Numbered from the stretch's first letter, positions 1 through 12,739 are shown. The stretch: 64,000 bases of DNA from Anaspis maculata (GCA_949128115.1 OX421961.1:127289050-127353049), one strand, 5' to 3'. Notes: generated by a model from the letters alone, not told the origin. Numbers and translations: made by a program.

Positions 1-947
1 GATAGCGCAATAATTAGAGTTCTCAAATAACTGCTTTATTCATATTATACTATAACATAACGGCATAAAAACTTGGCATAAAACTGCAGTGTATCAAATT
101 TACGAAAATGTAGATACGTGCATTAGGCTTAGCACGGCAGAGGTATGCTTTACTACTTCCATTTTGTATCGTTACTCTTTGTTATGCAGGGTGGATTTCA
201 ATATTTTGATTGATTCTTTTGTACTTTTTTGGATAAGGCACATTAATATGGGGCTCATATACAGTTGAATAACCTTTGGACCTCCTGTATATCCTTTGCT
301 GATGTCTTTTGTTTCAAAATGTTTTCTTCAGAACCAACACAACACTTTTTGGACTCAGCTATTATTCTTTTAGTTTATTTCTTATCAAGCATTCCAGAAG
401 CTCGTGAAGGCACAATACTGATGAAATCTTGTCTTACAATATGTAAATATCAAAACTGATTGATGTTCAATTGGAACCTTTACTCCGCCCTGTTGGAAAT
501 GTCAAACTCGAAAACCAAATTTTTGATTATTGTAAAAAAAATTAAAAAATATTTTCGCATTTTTTTCCATCTCAACTGTCACGTTTAGCTTAATTGTAGA
601 CTGCCAACATCTTCACAAATTTTAATTACAATATCTCTAGCCATAGGCAAAAAATCGCCTATTTTTTGATTTTTTTTTGTTAATTTTATTAATATCAACA
701 GATACGAGATAAAAGGTATGAAACAATTTTTGTAGACAATTTCATAGCCTTGATTTTTAATGAAACTTAACTGCATATTTCTGATGATTAGCGCAATATA
801 AGCAGAAAACTGGATCGAAGGACCATTTTTCCAAGATGGCGGCTCGAGCTCAATAGGTATAGTTGGGGACTTTTGGTATGTTTATCAGTACACCTTACCG
901 GACATTACTGTCAAATTTCCAAAACTCCAACAGTTTTTTCCCTCCAG
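1..947. other. AT-rich noncoding stretch, nothing identified
   Basis: No reading frame here has a recognisable domain; short ORFs at 265-459 and 585-776 look like chance. The last bases (931-947) form a pyrimidine-rich tract ending in CCTCCAG, which is a credible splice acceptor for the reading frame that follows. Confidence 0.5.
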
Positions 948-1259
948 CTTTCCTTATTTGACTGGCCTAATATAGATGATTTGATTGTATACGCGAGAAA
1001 TAATGAACATAATTCAATTTTGATGAAGGTTCCAAAAAGAAAGAAAGAATGGGGAGTTCGGTTCAACGGAATTCGAGTCGACAAGCGAAAAGTTTCAAAA
1101 CACGGAAGAATTAAGGTTCATTGTTATGATCACATACGTAGGAAATTTTATTCTGAATCCATCATCGAAGGCAACAAAATTGAGACAGCTACTAAGGAAG
1201 AACACTGGATGTGGAGTGGAGTTCATCAAAAGAAAACGTTTGGAAGATCAAAAAAATGA
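948..1259 (+). CDS. Unrecognised basic protein, probable terminal exon
   Basis: I do not recognise this protein. The frame stays open from about 873 and ends at TGA 1257-1259, with no upstream ATG in frame, so I read it as a last exon. A strong acceptor (pyrimidine tract then CAG) ends at 947 and leaves phase 0. The roughly 103 residues from 948 are rich in Lys, Arg and His, with two Trp near the C-terminus (HWMW) and a basic tail ending in RSKK. There is no transmembrane segment, signal peptide or zinc-binding pattern. The composition is less AT-biased than chance ORFs nearby, which argues for past or present coding. It could equally be a fragment of a mobile element or a pseudogene. No partner exon is visible upstream in the window. 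Confidence 0.3.
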   Translation, partial: LSLFDWPNIDDLIVYARNNEHNSILMKVPKRKKEWGVRFNGIRVDKRKVSKHGRIKVHCYDHIRRKFYSESIIEGNKIETATKEEHWMWSGVHQKKTFGRSKK

Positions 1260-2182
1260 TTGTCAACAGTAAGAACAATTTTTAAGCATTTTCACGAAAT
1301 GAACTGAGAGAAACCCATCACATTCTCTGTAGACATCTCTAGAGACGGATCAAGCGCGGTCATTTTGCAATAAGATGGACTTTTGGTAGCATGGTAGCAG
1401 TGGTTGCAATGTAATTCTCTTTGAGCTGAAGCTGACGTTCAGAATCGAGTTATTTCAGGTCACATTATATCTTCTCACACCTTGTGGTATGATCCTCAAG
1501 TCATTCCTGAGATCCGGGGCGTCATGGTGCCGCCTGACATCCACTCGATTCTTCAACCTCCCAGTTTTTTGTCCGTGACGGCGGCATAAACATCGTTTTT
1601 ATTTAGCGCCCTTCATTTATATACGGGTTCATTAAAGGCGTTATTTGCAAACAGGTTTGGAATCGTATAGCAATAGAAACTCGTAGATAGATAAATGGTA
1701 TTTTATTTGTTCCAGTACTAAAAAAAATTATGTACATGTTTTTGCCTATAGGCTATAAGGCGTAGAACGCGTCATGTAAAAGAATTACAAATATGTACAA
1801 AAATATAATATAAAATATTCAAGAAAATATATAGTTATATGCGCCCACTCGGAGCTCAAACAAATTACTGAATGTATACTTTCCTGATTCTCCAAATTAA
1901 CCTTTGGACTTGTGATAATTGAGAAACTATTACAACCATCAAAAGAACGAGCAATACCTACATCTAGTGGATGCTCTCATGTCCGCCGATCACGCTATAA
2001 GCAAATTAACCCAAGAATATCTAACTGACTCAAGCATTATGATCATCACTTGACATTATATTCTTTATAACAGTTACGATATACCGACCTGGACAAACTA
2101 TAAATATTACAAGAGCAAGTATCGGTATCCAAGTCATGAATGAACAGAGTCAGCAAGCGATAGGTGCTTGCTGTGATGCATA
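1260..2182. other. Intergenic, upstream of dehydrogenase A
   Basis: No gene recognised. It separates the unknown ORF from dehydrogenase A and must contain the promoter of the latter. I see no clear TATA/Inr pair. Confidence 0.4.
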
Positions 2183-3338
2183 ATGGGCAGTGCGATGTGC
2201 ACTTCAGAAGCTAGACTAGATGGAAAAACTGCCATCATCACTGGATGCAACACAGGAATCGGCAAGGAGACTGCGAAAGATTTCTATTTGAGAGGTGGGT
2301 ATGGAGTTCTCTTCATGCGAACTCCTTTTTCAACTTTTTTTTGTACTTATTCAACAAAAATTTGTCCAGGAGCGAGAGTGATAATGGCGTGCCGCGACGT
2401 CGCAAAGGCGACAACAGCAAAAGCGGACATACTTCAAGAATGCACGGGCCAGAAAAACGTGGGCCAAATAGCCGTGGTCGAGCTCGACCTCACGAGTCTC
2501 AGATCGGTGAGGCTGTGCGCCAAGACCATCCTGGAAGCCGAAGACCGGATCAATCTGCTCATCAACAATGCCGGCATCATGCTCTGCGACAGAGGAAAAA
2601 CCGAAGACGGGTTCGAAGTCCATTTCGGCACCAACCACCTGGGCCACTTCCTGCTGACGATGCTGCTGCTGCCCAGAATGTGCAACAGCACACCAGCACG
2701 GATCGTGACGGTGTCTTCGTTGACGCACTTATGTCGGTGAAGTAAATCGCTGCGTGTGAACAGCCATTAAAATCAAATTACAGATTCGCAGGTCACCCTA
2801 AGCGACTTGAATTACAACAGGCGGCGTTACAATAGGTCGCTGGCGTACGGGCAAAGCAAGCTGGCCAACATTCTATTTACCAAAGAATTGGCGCGGAGGA
2901 TCGAAGGTGAGTTGGTATCTCCAAGAGAAGGCGAATAATCTGCGGCTTTTTCCAGCTGCAAACATCAAAGGGGTGACTGCGTACTGCCTTCATCCCGGCA
3001 TCATCGTGACCGACATTGGCCGCAGTTTGGACGACGCGTTCTGTCCAGGGACCAAATGGGCTTACCAAAATGTGGGAAAGTGGGGCATGAAAACTCCCAA
3101 GCAAGGAGCGCAGACTACCATTTATTGCGCGGTGGATGAACGGTGTGCCGACGAAAACGGCAAGTTTTACAGGGAATGTGGCGTTTCGATGCTGAAGCCC
3201 TGGGGTAAGACGGGACCCGTCGTCTGTCGTAAATTGTGGGAGTTGAGTCTCGCGCTGGTCGGTCTCGGCACGGATTACAACCCGTTTGTTCAAACTCAAA
3301 GCGATGCTAAACTTGACCGGAAAATCACGCCATTCTAA
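2183..3338 (+). CDS. Short-chain dehydrogenase, RDH11/12/13-like (copy A)
   Basis: NADP(H)-dependent short-chain dehydrogenase/reductase of the retinol dehydrogenase 11-14 group, which interconvert retinoid or lipid aldehydes and alcohols; the substrate in insects is not certain. Exons, all GT/AG: 2183-2294, 2370-2732, 2784-2906, 2956-3338 (981 nt, 326 aa). The second donor (GTCGGT at 2733) was chosen because it keeps frame and gives the same exon length (363 nt) as copy B. Visible motifs: TGCNTGIG cofactor loop at residues 20-27, NNAG at 103-106, active-site Asn in NHLGH near 126, Ser 153/154, and YGQSK (Tyr180, Lys184). The C-terminal exon has the LHPG segment and a conserved Cys-rich stretch shared with copy B. 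There is no obvious N-terminal membrane anchor. All catalytic residues are present, so it is probably functional. Paralogue B lies 18 kb downstream in the same orientation, so a tandem duplication is likely. Confidence 0.9.
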
Positions 3339-3371
3339 ATCACTCTGTATAAATACACAACGATAGTCAGG

Positions 3372-3377
3372 AATAAA
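3372..3377 (+). terminator. Polyadenylation signal AATAAA
   Basis: A canonical AATAAA lies 34 bp after the stop codon of dehydrogenase A, a usual distance for a short 3' UTR. A second CAATAAAG follows near 3452. Confidence 0.5.
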
Positions 3378-3730
3378 TGCAAATTTGCACATTTCTCATC
3401 TAAGAAACATCCTTGATATGTCAACTTTTTATAGTTATGAAGTTATGAGGCAATAAAGTGGACAAATTTTTCGAGTGGATCGAGTTTTGTGCCGGTGAGT
3501 GTAGTTGAAAAACAAAAAGCAGCCCTGCCTCCTGATATGAATCTGTTTTCAAAGGCTGCGTCTCTTATGTCTCGACTATTCTTTTTGCTTTGCTCTTTTA
3601 AGGCTATGGATTCTATTGATCGTTCTGAAAAGGATTAGATGTCGCTTTGCCTTTGTGGAGAACTGAACCTATTTTTCACCTTGCATTGCCATTGAAGCTT
3701 AGAGGGATATCGCGAAAATGAGGTCTATTC

Positions 3731-3998
3731 GCTATGTGCATTTAGTCGAGTAGCGACATCTCGCAGCCGAAAGCAACACAAATAGGCATCCTTCAGTTTC
3801 GAAAATCACCACTTTGAGCGCTGATGTCGACTCCTAGCTCGCGACGTACGCACATAGCTGAATCACCGTGCGCATTCAGTCGAGTAGCGACATCTAGCTA
3901 CCGAAAACAAAACAAATAGGCATTATTTTAGTTTCAAAAATCGTCACTTTGAGCGCTGCTGTCGACTCCTCCCACTTTTTTGGCGAACGCACAAAGCG
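3731..3998 (+). repeat. Tandem direct duplication, about 135-bp unit x2
   Basis: Two diverged direct copies begin near 3731 and 3866. They share TCGAGTAGCGACATCT, CAAATAGGCAT and CACTTTGAGCGCTG blocks. The rest of 3378-4251 shows nothing identifiable. Confidence 0.7.
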
Positions 3999-4379
3999 GA
4001 TAGCCGAAAATATTGAACCAACTTTCACCCTTCCAAAAACTTCGGAACTAATGGTGTACGCGAACGAATACTCAAGTCAATTAAGATACAAAACTTTCAT
4101 GTGAACCTCATTTTGATTGCGTCCCGTACTATTTTTGTTTAGTGGACCCCTCAATAACAAAAACCTACAAAGATGCTCGCCGACGAACTAGAGCGAGAAG
4201 GCTTAAAAACAGTTACTGTTTTCTATAAATAAATATCACACCGCTAAACTTATAGTCCGGTGGTTAGGCGTTCTAACTATGCATTTTGAGCTTTAGCAAT
4301 GCGCTTTTGGGGTTTGATTGGGGGTCCCTCAACTTTAATTTCCAGAGTTGGAGACATCGGTGCACTCGATGCGGAGGGG

Positions 4380-5948
4380 GTCTGGGGGGCCCTTGAAAGT
4401 TGAAGGTGCGAGGCTTCCCACCAAATCACCATACCACCACGTCATTCCTACTAGGAGGCCATCAAACGACTCTAACCTGTACATTTACACATTTGTTACC
4501 ATGTCCAAATAGTTCTTCACACTGAAAAAAATTAATTCTTATGACAGATCGGAAAAAACAGTTTTTCTCAATTCTTCATCCCCACAACGAATGAACTGCC
4601 AAGTGTGGTGTCATTTTGGAGTAAACGGCATCCTCTGATTCCATTCACCGAGTCAAAATGTTTGTGAGACCACCGTGCAAAGAATGGCACGCCAAGAAGT
4701 GAGCATTTTCAAGCACCTCACCTCATTCAACAGTAGTTTCTTGGCTGTTACCAATCGATATGATTGATAATTTGGTCATGAATCAATAACTTGAACTCTT
4801 TTGTAATGATAATGCATGTTCATGAAACTCGACACGAGCGTGAAGGCCTGGGAAAAAATTTTTTCTCCAGCGGTCGAATTTTTTTTCACGCCTACTGAGC
4901 GTCAGTTCGCAGGGCTCAGGTAGGGAGCGTTTGGATAGCTTTGGAAGCAAAATTTTCATATCTATCTGAAAATTTGAGCAGTTTAATTCTGGAAATTGAT
5001 TTATGAATCATCAATGATTGTTTTGCCGGTCAGTACCCACATGGGGGTTAACTGCAGAAGTGATGGCTAACGGCGGAGGGAATTCAACGCCCAAGATCTT
5101 ATTCTCTGCCACTCTGACAATCATTTTCACGGTTGTTTTTATAAAATTATTTCTCCTCCAAACATAAGAAAACTTACACGTACAAAATGATAACAACCTT
5201 GGAGGTTGGTAGAGGAAAAAAGATAATAACACTTCAAAAGTTGAATGCCCTCCGTCGTCAGCCATGATCTCTGTGCAGTTAATCCTCATGGGGGTACCTA
5301 GTGACCGTCAAAATAATCTTTGATGATTCTCAGATCAGTTTCCAGAATTATGCTACTCAGCTTCATAGACAGATATGAAAATTTTGTCGCCAAACCTATC
5401 CAAACGCTCCCTGCCTGAGCCCAACAAACTAACGCTCAGTAGGCGTGAAATAAATTCGACCGCTGGAGAAAAATATTTTTTCCAGGCCTCCACGCTCGTG
5501 TCGAGTTTCATTCACATGCATTACCGTTACAAAAGAGTTCAAGTTATTAATCCATGACAAAATTATCAATCATGTCGATTGGTATCAGCCAAGAAACTAC
5601 TGTTGAATGAGGTGCTCAAAAATGCTCACTTCTTGGCGTGCCATTCTTTGCACGGTGGTCTCACAAACATTTTGACTCGGTGAATGGAATCAGAGGATGC
5701 CGTTTACTTTAAAATGACACCAAACTTGGCAGTTTATTCGTTGTGGGGATGAAGAATTGAGAAAAACAGTTTTTTCCGATCTGTCATAAGAATTAATTTT
5801 TTTCAGTGTGAAGAACTGTTGGGACATGGTAACAAATGTTGTCAATGTGTAGGTTAGAGTCGTTTGATGACATCCAAATAAGAATTACGTGGTGGTATGA
5901 TGATTTGGTGGGAAGCCTCGCACCTTCAACTTTCAAGGGCCCCCAGAC
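4380..5948. repeat. Central 1.57 kb palindrome of the outer foldback
   Basis: Arms of about 780 bp face each other around 5165. For example CACTTCTTGGCGTGCCATTC at 5629 is the complement of 4680-4700, and ATTAATTCTTATGACAGATC near 4530 mirrors 5775-5800. There is no coding capacity beyond arm shadows. Confidence 0.8.
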
Positions 5949-5955
5949 CCCCTCC

Positions 5956-8896
5956 GCAGATATTTTTTCCTTAAGCATCCGCCCGAGTTCTCCCGCCTTA
6001 CCGAGTGCTCGCTATACCAAGTCCTCCGCCTTACCAAGTCCTCATTGGGGATGCGCTGTGCGCCAGGCAGGCTGCGCGAGCCGGCACCATGCAGTTTCAT
6101 ACGTATCGCAAGTTTGCGCGCAAAATCAGAGTGTTGTAGTAGATATACGACTGTCGTAATTACATATTATAAATCGTGATAGCCTGTAGTTTTAAATTCA
6201 CTCTGCTGCTATCAGCGTTGTGTGCTCTCTGTCTCTGTGTTTTTTTTCAGTCCTGCCTAGATAGATGTCGTTTGTTTGTAGGTTTTGTTTTCACCATCGA
6301 GGAAACAAAAGTAATTGGCAATGAAATGATATACGACTCGATATACGAGTATATATTTCAAACTATACGAGCCGAATGCGAAGCAGGAGACTTCGAGGCA
6401 TGGGAGAAAGATTTTGAATTTCAATCCAAGATGAACCAGACTGTATAGGTGGTCCATCCTAGCGTAATCATCCCATAGCAGTCTTACTGTTCAAGATAGA
6501 GAAAAAGATGTAGGATAAAAGTTATATGGTTTGATGAGACCTATAACCTAAAATTATTTCCAGCTATAGAGGTGTCCCATTTTGACGGGATTAACGGGAC
6601 GTCATTTTTTTGAATGGAACACCTATATTTTTTGGCATTTTTCTGTTCAGCTTCTTCAACTGTCTTATGCCTGTATTTTCGTTTTTCAATTGTGTGGCAG
6701 TGCTACCAACCAAAAATAGAAAACTGGGAAAAATCGCTTTTTCACAGTTCTCTTAAAAAAATCGTAGCGGCTTTGCTTTTCGAAACTCAGGGATGAAACT
6801 TGACATGGTGATAGTCAAGTCAAAGACCAAAAGCTCGATGTCGAAAAATTGCAATTTTTTGTTCACAAAAAAAATCAAACTTCATAATTTTCAAAGTATC
6901 ATAACTATTTTTTTTCAAATGGCATGCCCCTAATTTTATAACGTTATCTGATAGCTTTTTTCATCCTTCTATTTTTACTAGGGGCACCCCCCCCCCCTAA
7001 ACTTTATTTTTTGAGATAATCGGAAATTTTCACAAAATTTTGCTATTTATTTTTTGTTTATATTTTTTCAAAAACTGACTTGGCCGTGATGAATGACAGA
7101 CAAGCCAAATGGTACGCAGCTGTCAGTTAGTCAGTCTGAATATTGTCGAACAAAAAAAAAAGACTTCAACGCAAAAAGACAACAAAGTGGAATCCTGGAT
7201 ATCTGGATTAATACCAGATTATCATATCAATCATTGCCTCTCGCGTAAAGTCATTTTTCTTAGTTCGAAATTATTCAGACTGACTAACTGAGAGCTGCGT
7301 ACTATTTGGCTTGTCTGTCATTCATCACAGCCAACTCAATTTTTGGGAAAAAACCAAAAAAATTAGCAAACTTTGTGAAAATTTCCGTTTATCTTGAAAA
7401 ATGGAGTATAAGGGTGGGGTACCTCTAGTAAAAATAAAAAAGATGAAAAAGATATCAGATAACGTTATAAAATCAGGAGCATCCCGTTCAAAAAAAATAG
7501 TTATGATGCTTTGAAATTTTAAAGTTTGATTTTTTTTTGTGAACACCCTGTATCAAAAAATCGCATATTTTGACATTGAGATTTTAGTCTTTGACTTGAC
7601 TATCACCATGTCAAGTTTCATCCCTTATTAGTTTCGAAAAGCAAGGCCGCTACGATTTTTTTAAGAAAACTGAAAATGCGATTTTTTCCAGTTTTCTATT
7701 TTTAGTTGTTAGCACACACAATGGAAAAACAAAAATACAGGAATATGACAGTTGAAAAAGCTGAATAGAAAAATGCAAAAAAATAGGTGTTCCATATAAA
7801 AAAATGACGTTCCGTTAGTCCCGTCAAAATGTGACACCTGTATAGCTGGGAATAATTTTAGGTTATAGGTCTATCAAACCATATAACTTTTCTTCTACAT
7901 CGTTTTCTCTATCTTGAACGGAAAGACCGTTATGGGATGATTACGCTAAGATGGACCACCCTGTACAGTCTGGTTCATCTTGGATCAAAGTTCAAAATCT
8001 TTCTTCCATTCCTCGAAGTCTCCTGCTTCGCATTCGGCTCGTATAGTTTGAAATATAACTTGTATATCATTTCATTGCCAATTACTTTTGTTTCCTCGGT
8101 GGTAAAAGGAAAACCTACAACCAAACGACATCTAGGCAGGACTGAAAAAAAACACAGAGACAGAGAGCACAGAACGCTGATAGCAGCAGAGTGAATTTAA
8201 AACTACAGGCTATCACAAATTTTCAGCTCTTCTCAGCTTGTAACAAACAATTTTTGCGGGAATGTGCTCTCCACCCTCTCTCTTAAGAAAACATGAAGTT
8301 TGAATGGGAGAGTTTGGGAAAAATCAGGATTTTATTCGACACAGTCTGCTGGGTCTCTATACGCGAATTTTCAGCCTTCTTCGGCGCCAACTGCGATCTG
8401 TACTTTTCCTCCAAGTCTGTACTGCGATAAGAGATTTTTTACCCCCCTCTCTAAAAAGACATGATACGTACAATAAAAAGTTTCGAAACTTTCACATATT
8501 GTTCGGCACGCTTTATTAAGTGTGTATGCTGAATTTCAACTTCCTCCGAGTCAAACTGGATGTTTCCAGCAAGAATGTGCATCAGATCTTGGGAAAGTTT
8601 GGGAATTTCAGTGGGATGTTCAGGACATCTTAGAGAGCCTGTATGCAAAAATCCAGCTTCTTTCCAGTTTTATTGAGGTTTAAAACTTAAAATTCCTGGG
8701 CTATATCAACTACAACACTCAACCTGTTTGATTTGGCGCGCAAACTTGCGATACGTATGAAACTGCATGGTGCCAGCACGCGCAGCCTGGCGCACAGCGC
8801 GTCCCCAATGAGGACTTGGTAAGGCGGAGGACTTGGTATAGCGAGCACTCGGTAAGGCGGGAGAACTCGGGCGGATGCTTAAGGAAAAAATATCTG
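5956..8896. mobile_element. Foldback element, 2.94 kb, 9-bp target duplication
   Basis: Terminal inverted repeats start GCAGATATTTTTTCCTTAAG and the two arms (about 1.45 kb each) mirror one another around 7200. ACCCCCTCC is present immediately outside both ends (5947-5955 and 8897-8905), a 9-bp target duplication as made by FB/Mutator-like elements. The short ORFs at 6176-6457 and 7937-8194 are the same sequence read in opposite arms and have no recognisable domain. A fragment of the arm also occurs at about 10950-11015. Confidence 0.8.
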
Positions 8897-9659
8897 CACC
8901 CCCTCCGCATTGAGTGCACCGATGTCTCCAACTCTTGAAATTAAGGCTAAAGGGGACTGAAATTGAGTACCAAGTGTGCGACAGAGAGAGAATACATCAA
9001 AAGTAATAAAATGTTTTTGGGAAAACCATTAGTCCAATTTCAGATCTGAAAAAAGGGTTATACTGAGATTTCAATTCTATTTGATGCACTAGTTGAGAAA
9101 AAAATTCCAAAAATTTTTTCAAATTTTTTTTTCAATTCCACAAATTAATTTCGATTTTTTCAAAAATCGCAGGTAGTCATTTTGAAGTACTGAAAATATC
9201 AACCAATAATCCGTTTTTAGAATTTTTGTAGCACAAATGGTGCTCTCCGAAACACATTTTGAAAATCTCTCTTCGATATTTGCCGCCCGCTGCAGCTGTT
9301 CTCCGCGATGAGTCATTCACGATAAAGGTAGTGATCACTTTCTGCACACATGGTGTTATGATGTTTTCTGAGAAATAGGCGATGTAAATAGAGCAGTAGT
9401 AAAGATTTGTGACATCGTGATATTACGCCGATATATTTCGTTGCTACGATTTCTGAAATTGTAATATTCTTTTTCAAGTTGATCATTTATCTCACGAGAT
9501 CACACTATCTAGATCTAGAATCTACTGATACTCCAAGAAACTTATATCCAATTATAAAGGGACAAACATTAATCATATTGCAGTTGCAAAACAATAGACT
9601 GCAAGTGCACAAATGTATTTAAAACTATATACACTGGGAGCAATAACAAAACTGCAAAG

Positions 9660-9733
9660 AACTACTACTACTACTACTCCTACTACTCCTACTTCGTCTG
9701 AAGTATGTCTGTCTGTCTGTCCGTCCGTCCGTT
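9660..9733 (+). repeat. Microsatellites (ACT)n and (TGTC/CGTC)n
   Basis: Two adjacent simple repeats visible directly in the sequence; the ORFs read through them are artefacts. Confidence 0.9.
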
Positions 9734-10422
9734 TGACTCCTGTGTGGATATCTGTCTGTTTGTTTGTGTGCCTGGCTGTCTGTGTGGTTATCTTCATGAA
9801 TGACCTCAGCTCATTTGATTTTTGTTGAAATCGTTCCATCAGAATGCACTCTTGTTTCGTATAAAATTTGTATTACGTATCGTAGTACGATACGCGTTTG
9901 AGTGTCGAAAAGTGGCTAGTAAGAAACGTTGATGGGAAAAAAGTCATGGCATTTAAACTTTCTCGAATGGGCATGCTCCTACAAGCTCGCAGATCGATGA
10001 TCTCAGGCAATAGAATTTTGATATTGAAGTCAATTTTGTTTTTATTTTGCCAGTGCACTATGTCCTTGTACTTGAAAATAGTGATTGTGTGTCCGTTTAA
10101 GCTGAGAATTTCTCTCCAAACAAAATTTTTGATTGGTCTGTATAGCTTCTTGTATGGTCTTTTGTTTTGCCGACTTCGGGCAATATGTACATATTTTAGA
10201 GCTAAAATCATCAATAATAAATCTAATTGATTACTTTCAAATCCAATAGGACATTTCACCCTGATAATAGTACCATTCTAATGAGGAAGAAGCCCGTCTG
10301 GCGATTCCGCAAGATATCCATGGGTCGTCGGGTCCACAAACAGGCCTCATAGTTCAACTTTATTCCGTTAAGTTCAGTTCTAATCAAACCTCGAATCAAA
10401 CCATACAACTTTTTTCTTATGG

Positions 10423-10942
10423 TGCGATTCTCTAAAAAATTACGTTCCATAAAGGCTCTGTTACGTTGTGATTACTCAGGCAACAGCCAATCCACGTTTA
10501 CCATCACGTACATCACTTCAGCGCATACATGAGTACGCATACCTGCAGGGCGCGGTAATTTCAATTTTGACGCACGCAAGTGTCACTGTCAATGGCAACT
10601 GTCAATGAATAATCGAAATGTAAACAAACAACAAACATAACCTCTCAACCCTCCAACATTTAATATTGTTCAGAATGAAATGTTACGTGCCGTATGGCAG
10701 AAAGACGCAGAAAAGATTCAGGTGATACGAGCTGCAAGGCGATCGACGAAAAAAGAGCGTTATTTGGTTATGTCTGTCGAAACGTCGAATCGACGTCAAG
10801 CGCTGTCAACTTGTTGTGATATAGATATGGCAACGTCCTACTTTCACAGGTATGCGCAGAAGCCTTTCGGGAAACGTGGATTGCCGACACGGATTTTTAC
10901 ATAACAAATCGTTCATGGAATGTTATTTTTTACAGAATAGCA
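10423..10942 (-). repeat. MITE, long member (520 bp)
   Basis: Ends are TGCGATTCTCTAAAAAATTA and, inverted, TATTTTTTACAGAATAGCA; subterminal TTCCATAAAGGCTCTGTTA is shared. It is the reverse-oriented, longer relative of the 130-bp copy at 34550-34679. No convincing gene lies inside. Confidence 0.65.
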
Positions 10943-11733
10943 CTATTCTTTTTTTCTATCTTGAACGGTAAGGCCGCTATGGGATATTTACGCTAGGATC
11001 GGCCACTCTTTATCTTCCCATAGCTTCCAGTTACTGGGTTCAATGCCTGTTCTAAATTTTCATTGAAATCAAAGATTGAAATTGGCTGCTCCCAATGGGC
11101 GACAGACTGCTGAGATAAGGTTGTTGTACTTGCACCAGGGTGTACCGTTGGTGTATGGGTGAACTTTTTTTTGAATTTTCGAATGTTTTAAGAATTTGAT
11201 TCCAACAAAAATCGACAGAGTTCTTATTTCTTGCGGACTATAAATAATGTATGATGATACCGGACGGGAACCGCTCGCGCTTGCAGGTGGGCGGCACGCG
11301 GTGAACTTCAAAGGGAAATATTCAAAATTGATTTCGGTCGATACTATTGATGATATTTGAATTTTGAAAAAAGGTTATTATACAATATTCACCACAAAAT
11401 AGAATGACTACCTGGGATTTTCAAAAAAAAAATTAAAAATTTGAGAAAATTGAAAAAATTTTTCCAAAAAATACAAAAATCAAAATTTCTGACTACAGCA
11501 TCAAATAATTATATATTCTAAAAATAATAACGTTTGAATTTTCAAAATCGGTCTATTGAGTGAATTTTGAGAATGTTAATAGTTTCCGCGCCATCTCGCG
11601 TCTCAGAAACACATTATTTTATCGTCCCCTTTAGCCTTAAGGTTTGAGTATCCTCAATCGAACCCCAAAAGCGCATTGCTTAAGCTCAAAATGCATAGTT
11701 CGAGCTTTTTTTGGCGCTTAACCACCGTACTAT

Positions 11734-12739
11734 TTCTATTACTAATGAGCCTTAACAGTTCATTATAGCTACAAATTTCTTCAATCGTCGCGTCGTCGAA
11801 TTTCCAGGTAATTATACGTCCAGCTTCTAATCTACCCATTCACGATTAAACAAGAGAAATACTTTCCCTCCTTGTTCGTGGGGCCGGGAAAGTGGAATTC
11901 CATGGAAATTTCATCAGTGCCGGCAGCTTTACCATTTTTTTGCCTTTATCAGGGGAGCCCCTTATAAGATATGTCTCTACAGCTTTACAGTCTACAGCAA
12001 CACATTCCCGATCAAACCAAGGATTGGAATTGACACAGGAGCCCCGCCTAGTTTTGTTGGTGGTATTGAAGCCACCCGCATTTGGCGGGCCGAAAATAAT
12101 CCGGAGGAAAAAAATTCACAGCCGTGAAATCGAAGTATGAGAATGTGAATATTCAGAGTCAAGGCATTATTAAAAGATGTCGCTAGTTATTTAATTCATT
12201 CGTGTAAATCCCGCAAAGTTCTACAACATAATTTATTTGCTCCTCATCGACAATTCAATAACCGTTCCTGTTTGACGTCCGACGAAATGGTGAATTGGTG
12301 CATATTGAGTAAAGCACCCGCACATCAACCAAACCAGTTGTCGCCGTGTCGTACTCCTGCTGTTAAAATGCTCCGTGCTGCCCGCTCGCCGCCGCCATCA
12401 TCCGATGTTCACGTGTTGTCACCCGGTGTCCCAGCGCAATGGATTAAATTACCCATTGGAATTTCACGGCTATACGCCGTTCGCGGTCGTTTTGGATGCG
12501 AAAAAATATTCCGAATTGCTGGGAATGGAGGATAACGCCGGAGATTGACCGTGGTACCTGGACCAATCCTCCTGGGCTGCCGTCCGCTCCCAACTCGCGT
12601 CCGCTGCCGAGTGCTTCTGCGGGCCTGTTAGCGAAGAGTTTTAGTCCCCTTCGAGGAAGCTGAGCTAGAACCCGTTTATGTTGCGTCGCGACCCTCCTAG
12701 AGGCCGAAGCGTCGAAGCCCCAATGATGAGCCCCAGCCC
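11734..12739. other. No gene identified
   Basis: A short block near 11866-11893 (ACTTTCCCTCCTTGTTCGTG) is shared with 45348-45385 and loosely with 23268-23290, marking a dispersed repeat end. Otherwise nothing is recognised. Confidence 0.4.

Larger units (their letters stand above)
8945..11636. mobile_element. TTAA-flanked element with 13-bp inverted ends
   Basis: TTAA at 8941-8944 and 11637-11640 encloses inverted ends GGCTAAAGGGGAC / GTCCCCTTTAGCC. TTAA duplication plus about 13-bp ends is the piggyBac pattern, but the end sequence is not the usual CCC-type and no piggyBac transposase is seen, so I treat it as a non-autonomous or degraded element. It carries an (ACT)n tract at 9660-9694, a (TGTC/CGTC)n tract at 9706-9733 and a smaller MITE at 10423-10942. 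The ORFs at 9873-10259 are not recognised. Confidence 0.55.
4252..11733. repeat. Nested foldback complex (outer palindrome with two later insertions)
   Basis: The outer ends are inverted: ATAGTCCGGTGGTTAGGCG at 4252 pairs with the complement near 11715-11733, and both arms carry GCAATGCGCTTTTGGGG. The left arm runs about 4252-5165. The right arm is in three pieces: about 5165-5955, 8906-8940 and 11641-11733. It is interrupted by a 2.9 kb palindrome (5956-8896) and by a TTAA-flanked element (8945-11636). No intact transposase is visible. ORFs here are mirror-image shadows of the arms. Confidence 0.75.

Noticed and set aside
6176..8194. Paired small ORFs with similar proteins
   Set aside because: Mirror copies of palindrome arms, no conserved domain.
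9873..10259. 128-aa minus-strand ORF inside the TTAA-flanked element
   Set aside because: Considered as a transposase piece (Harbinger or piggyBac), but no motif order could be matched.
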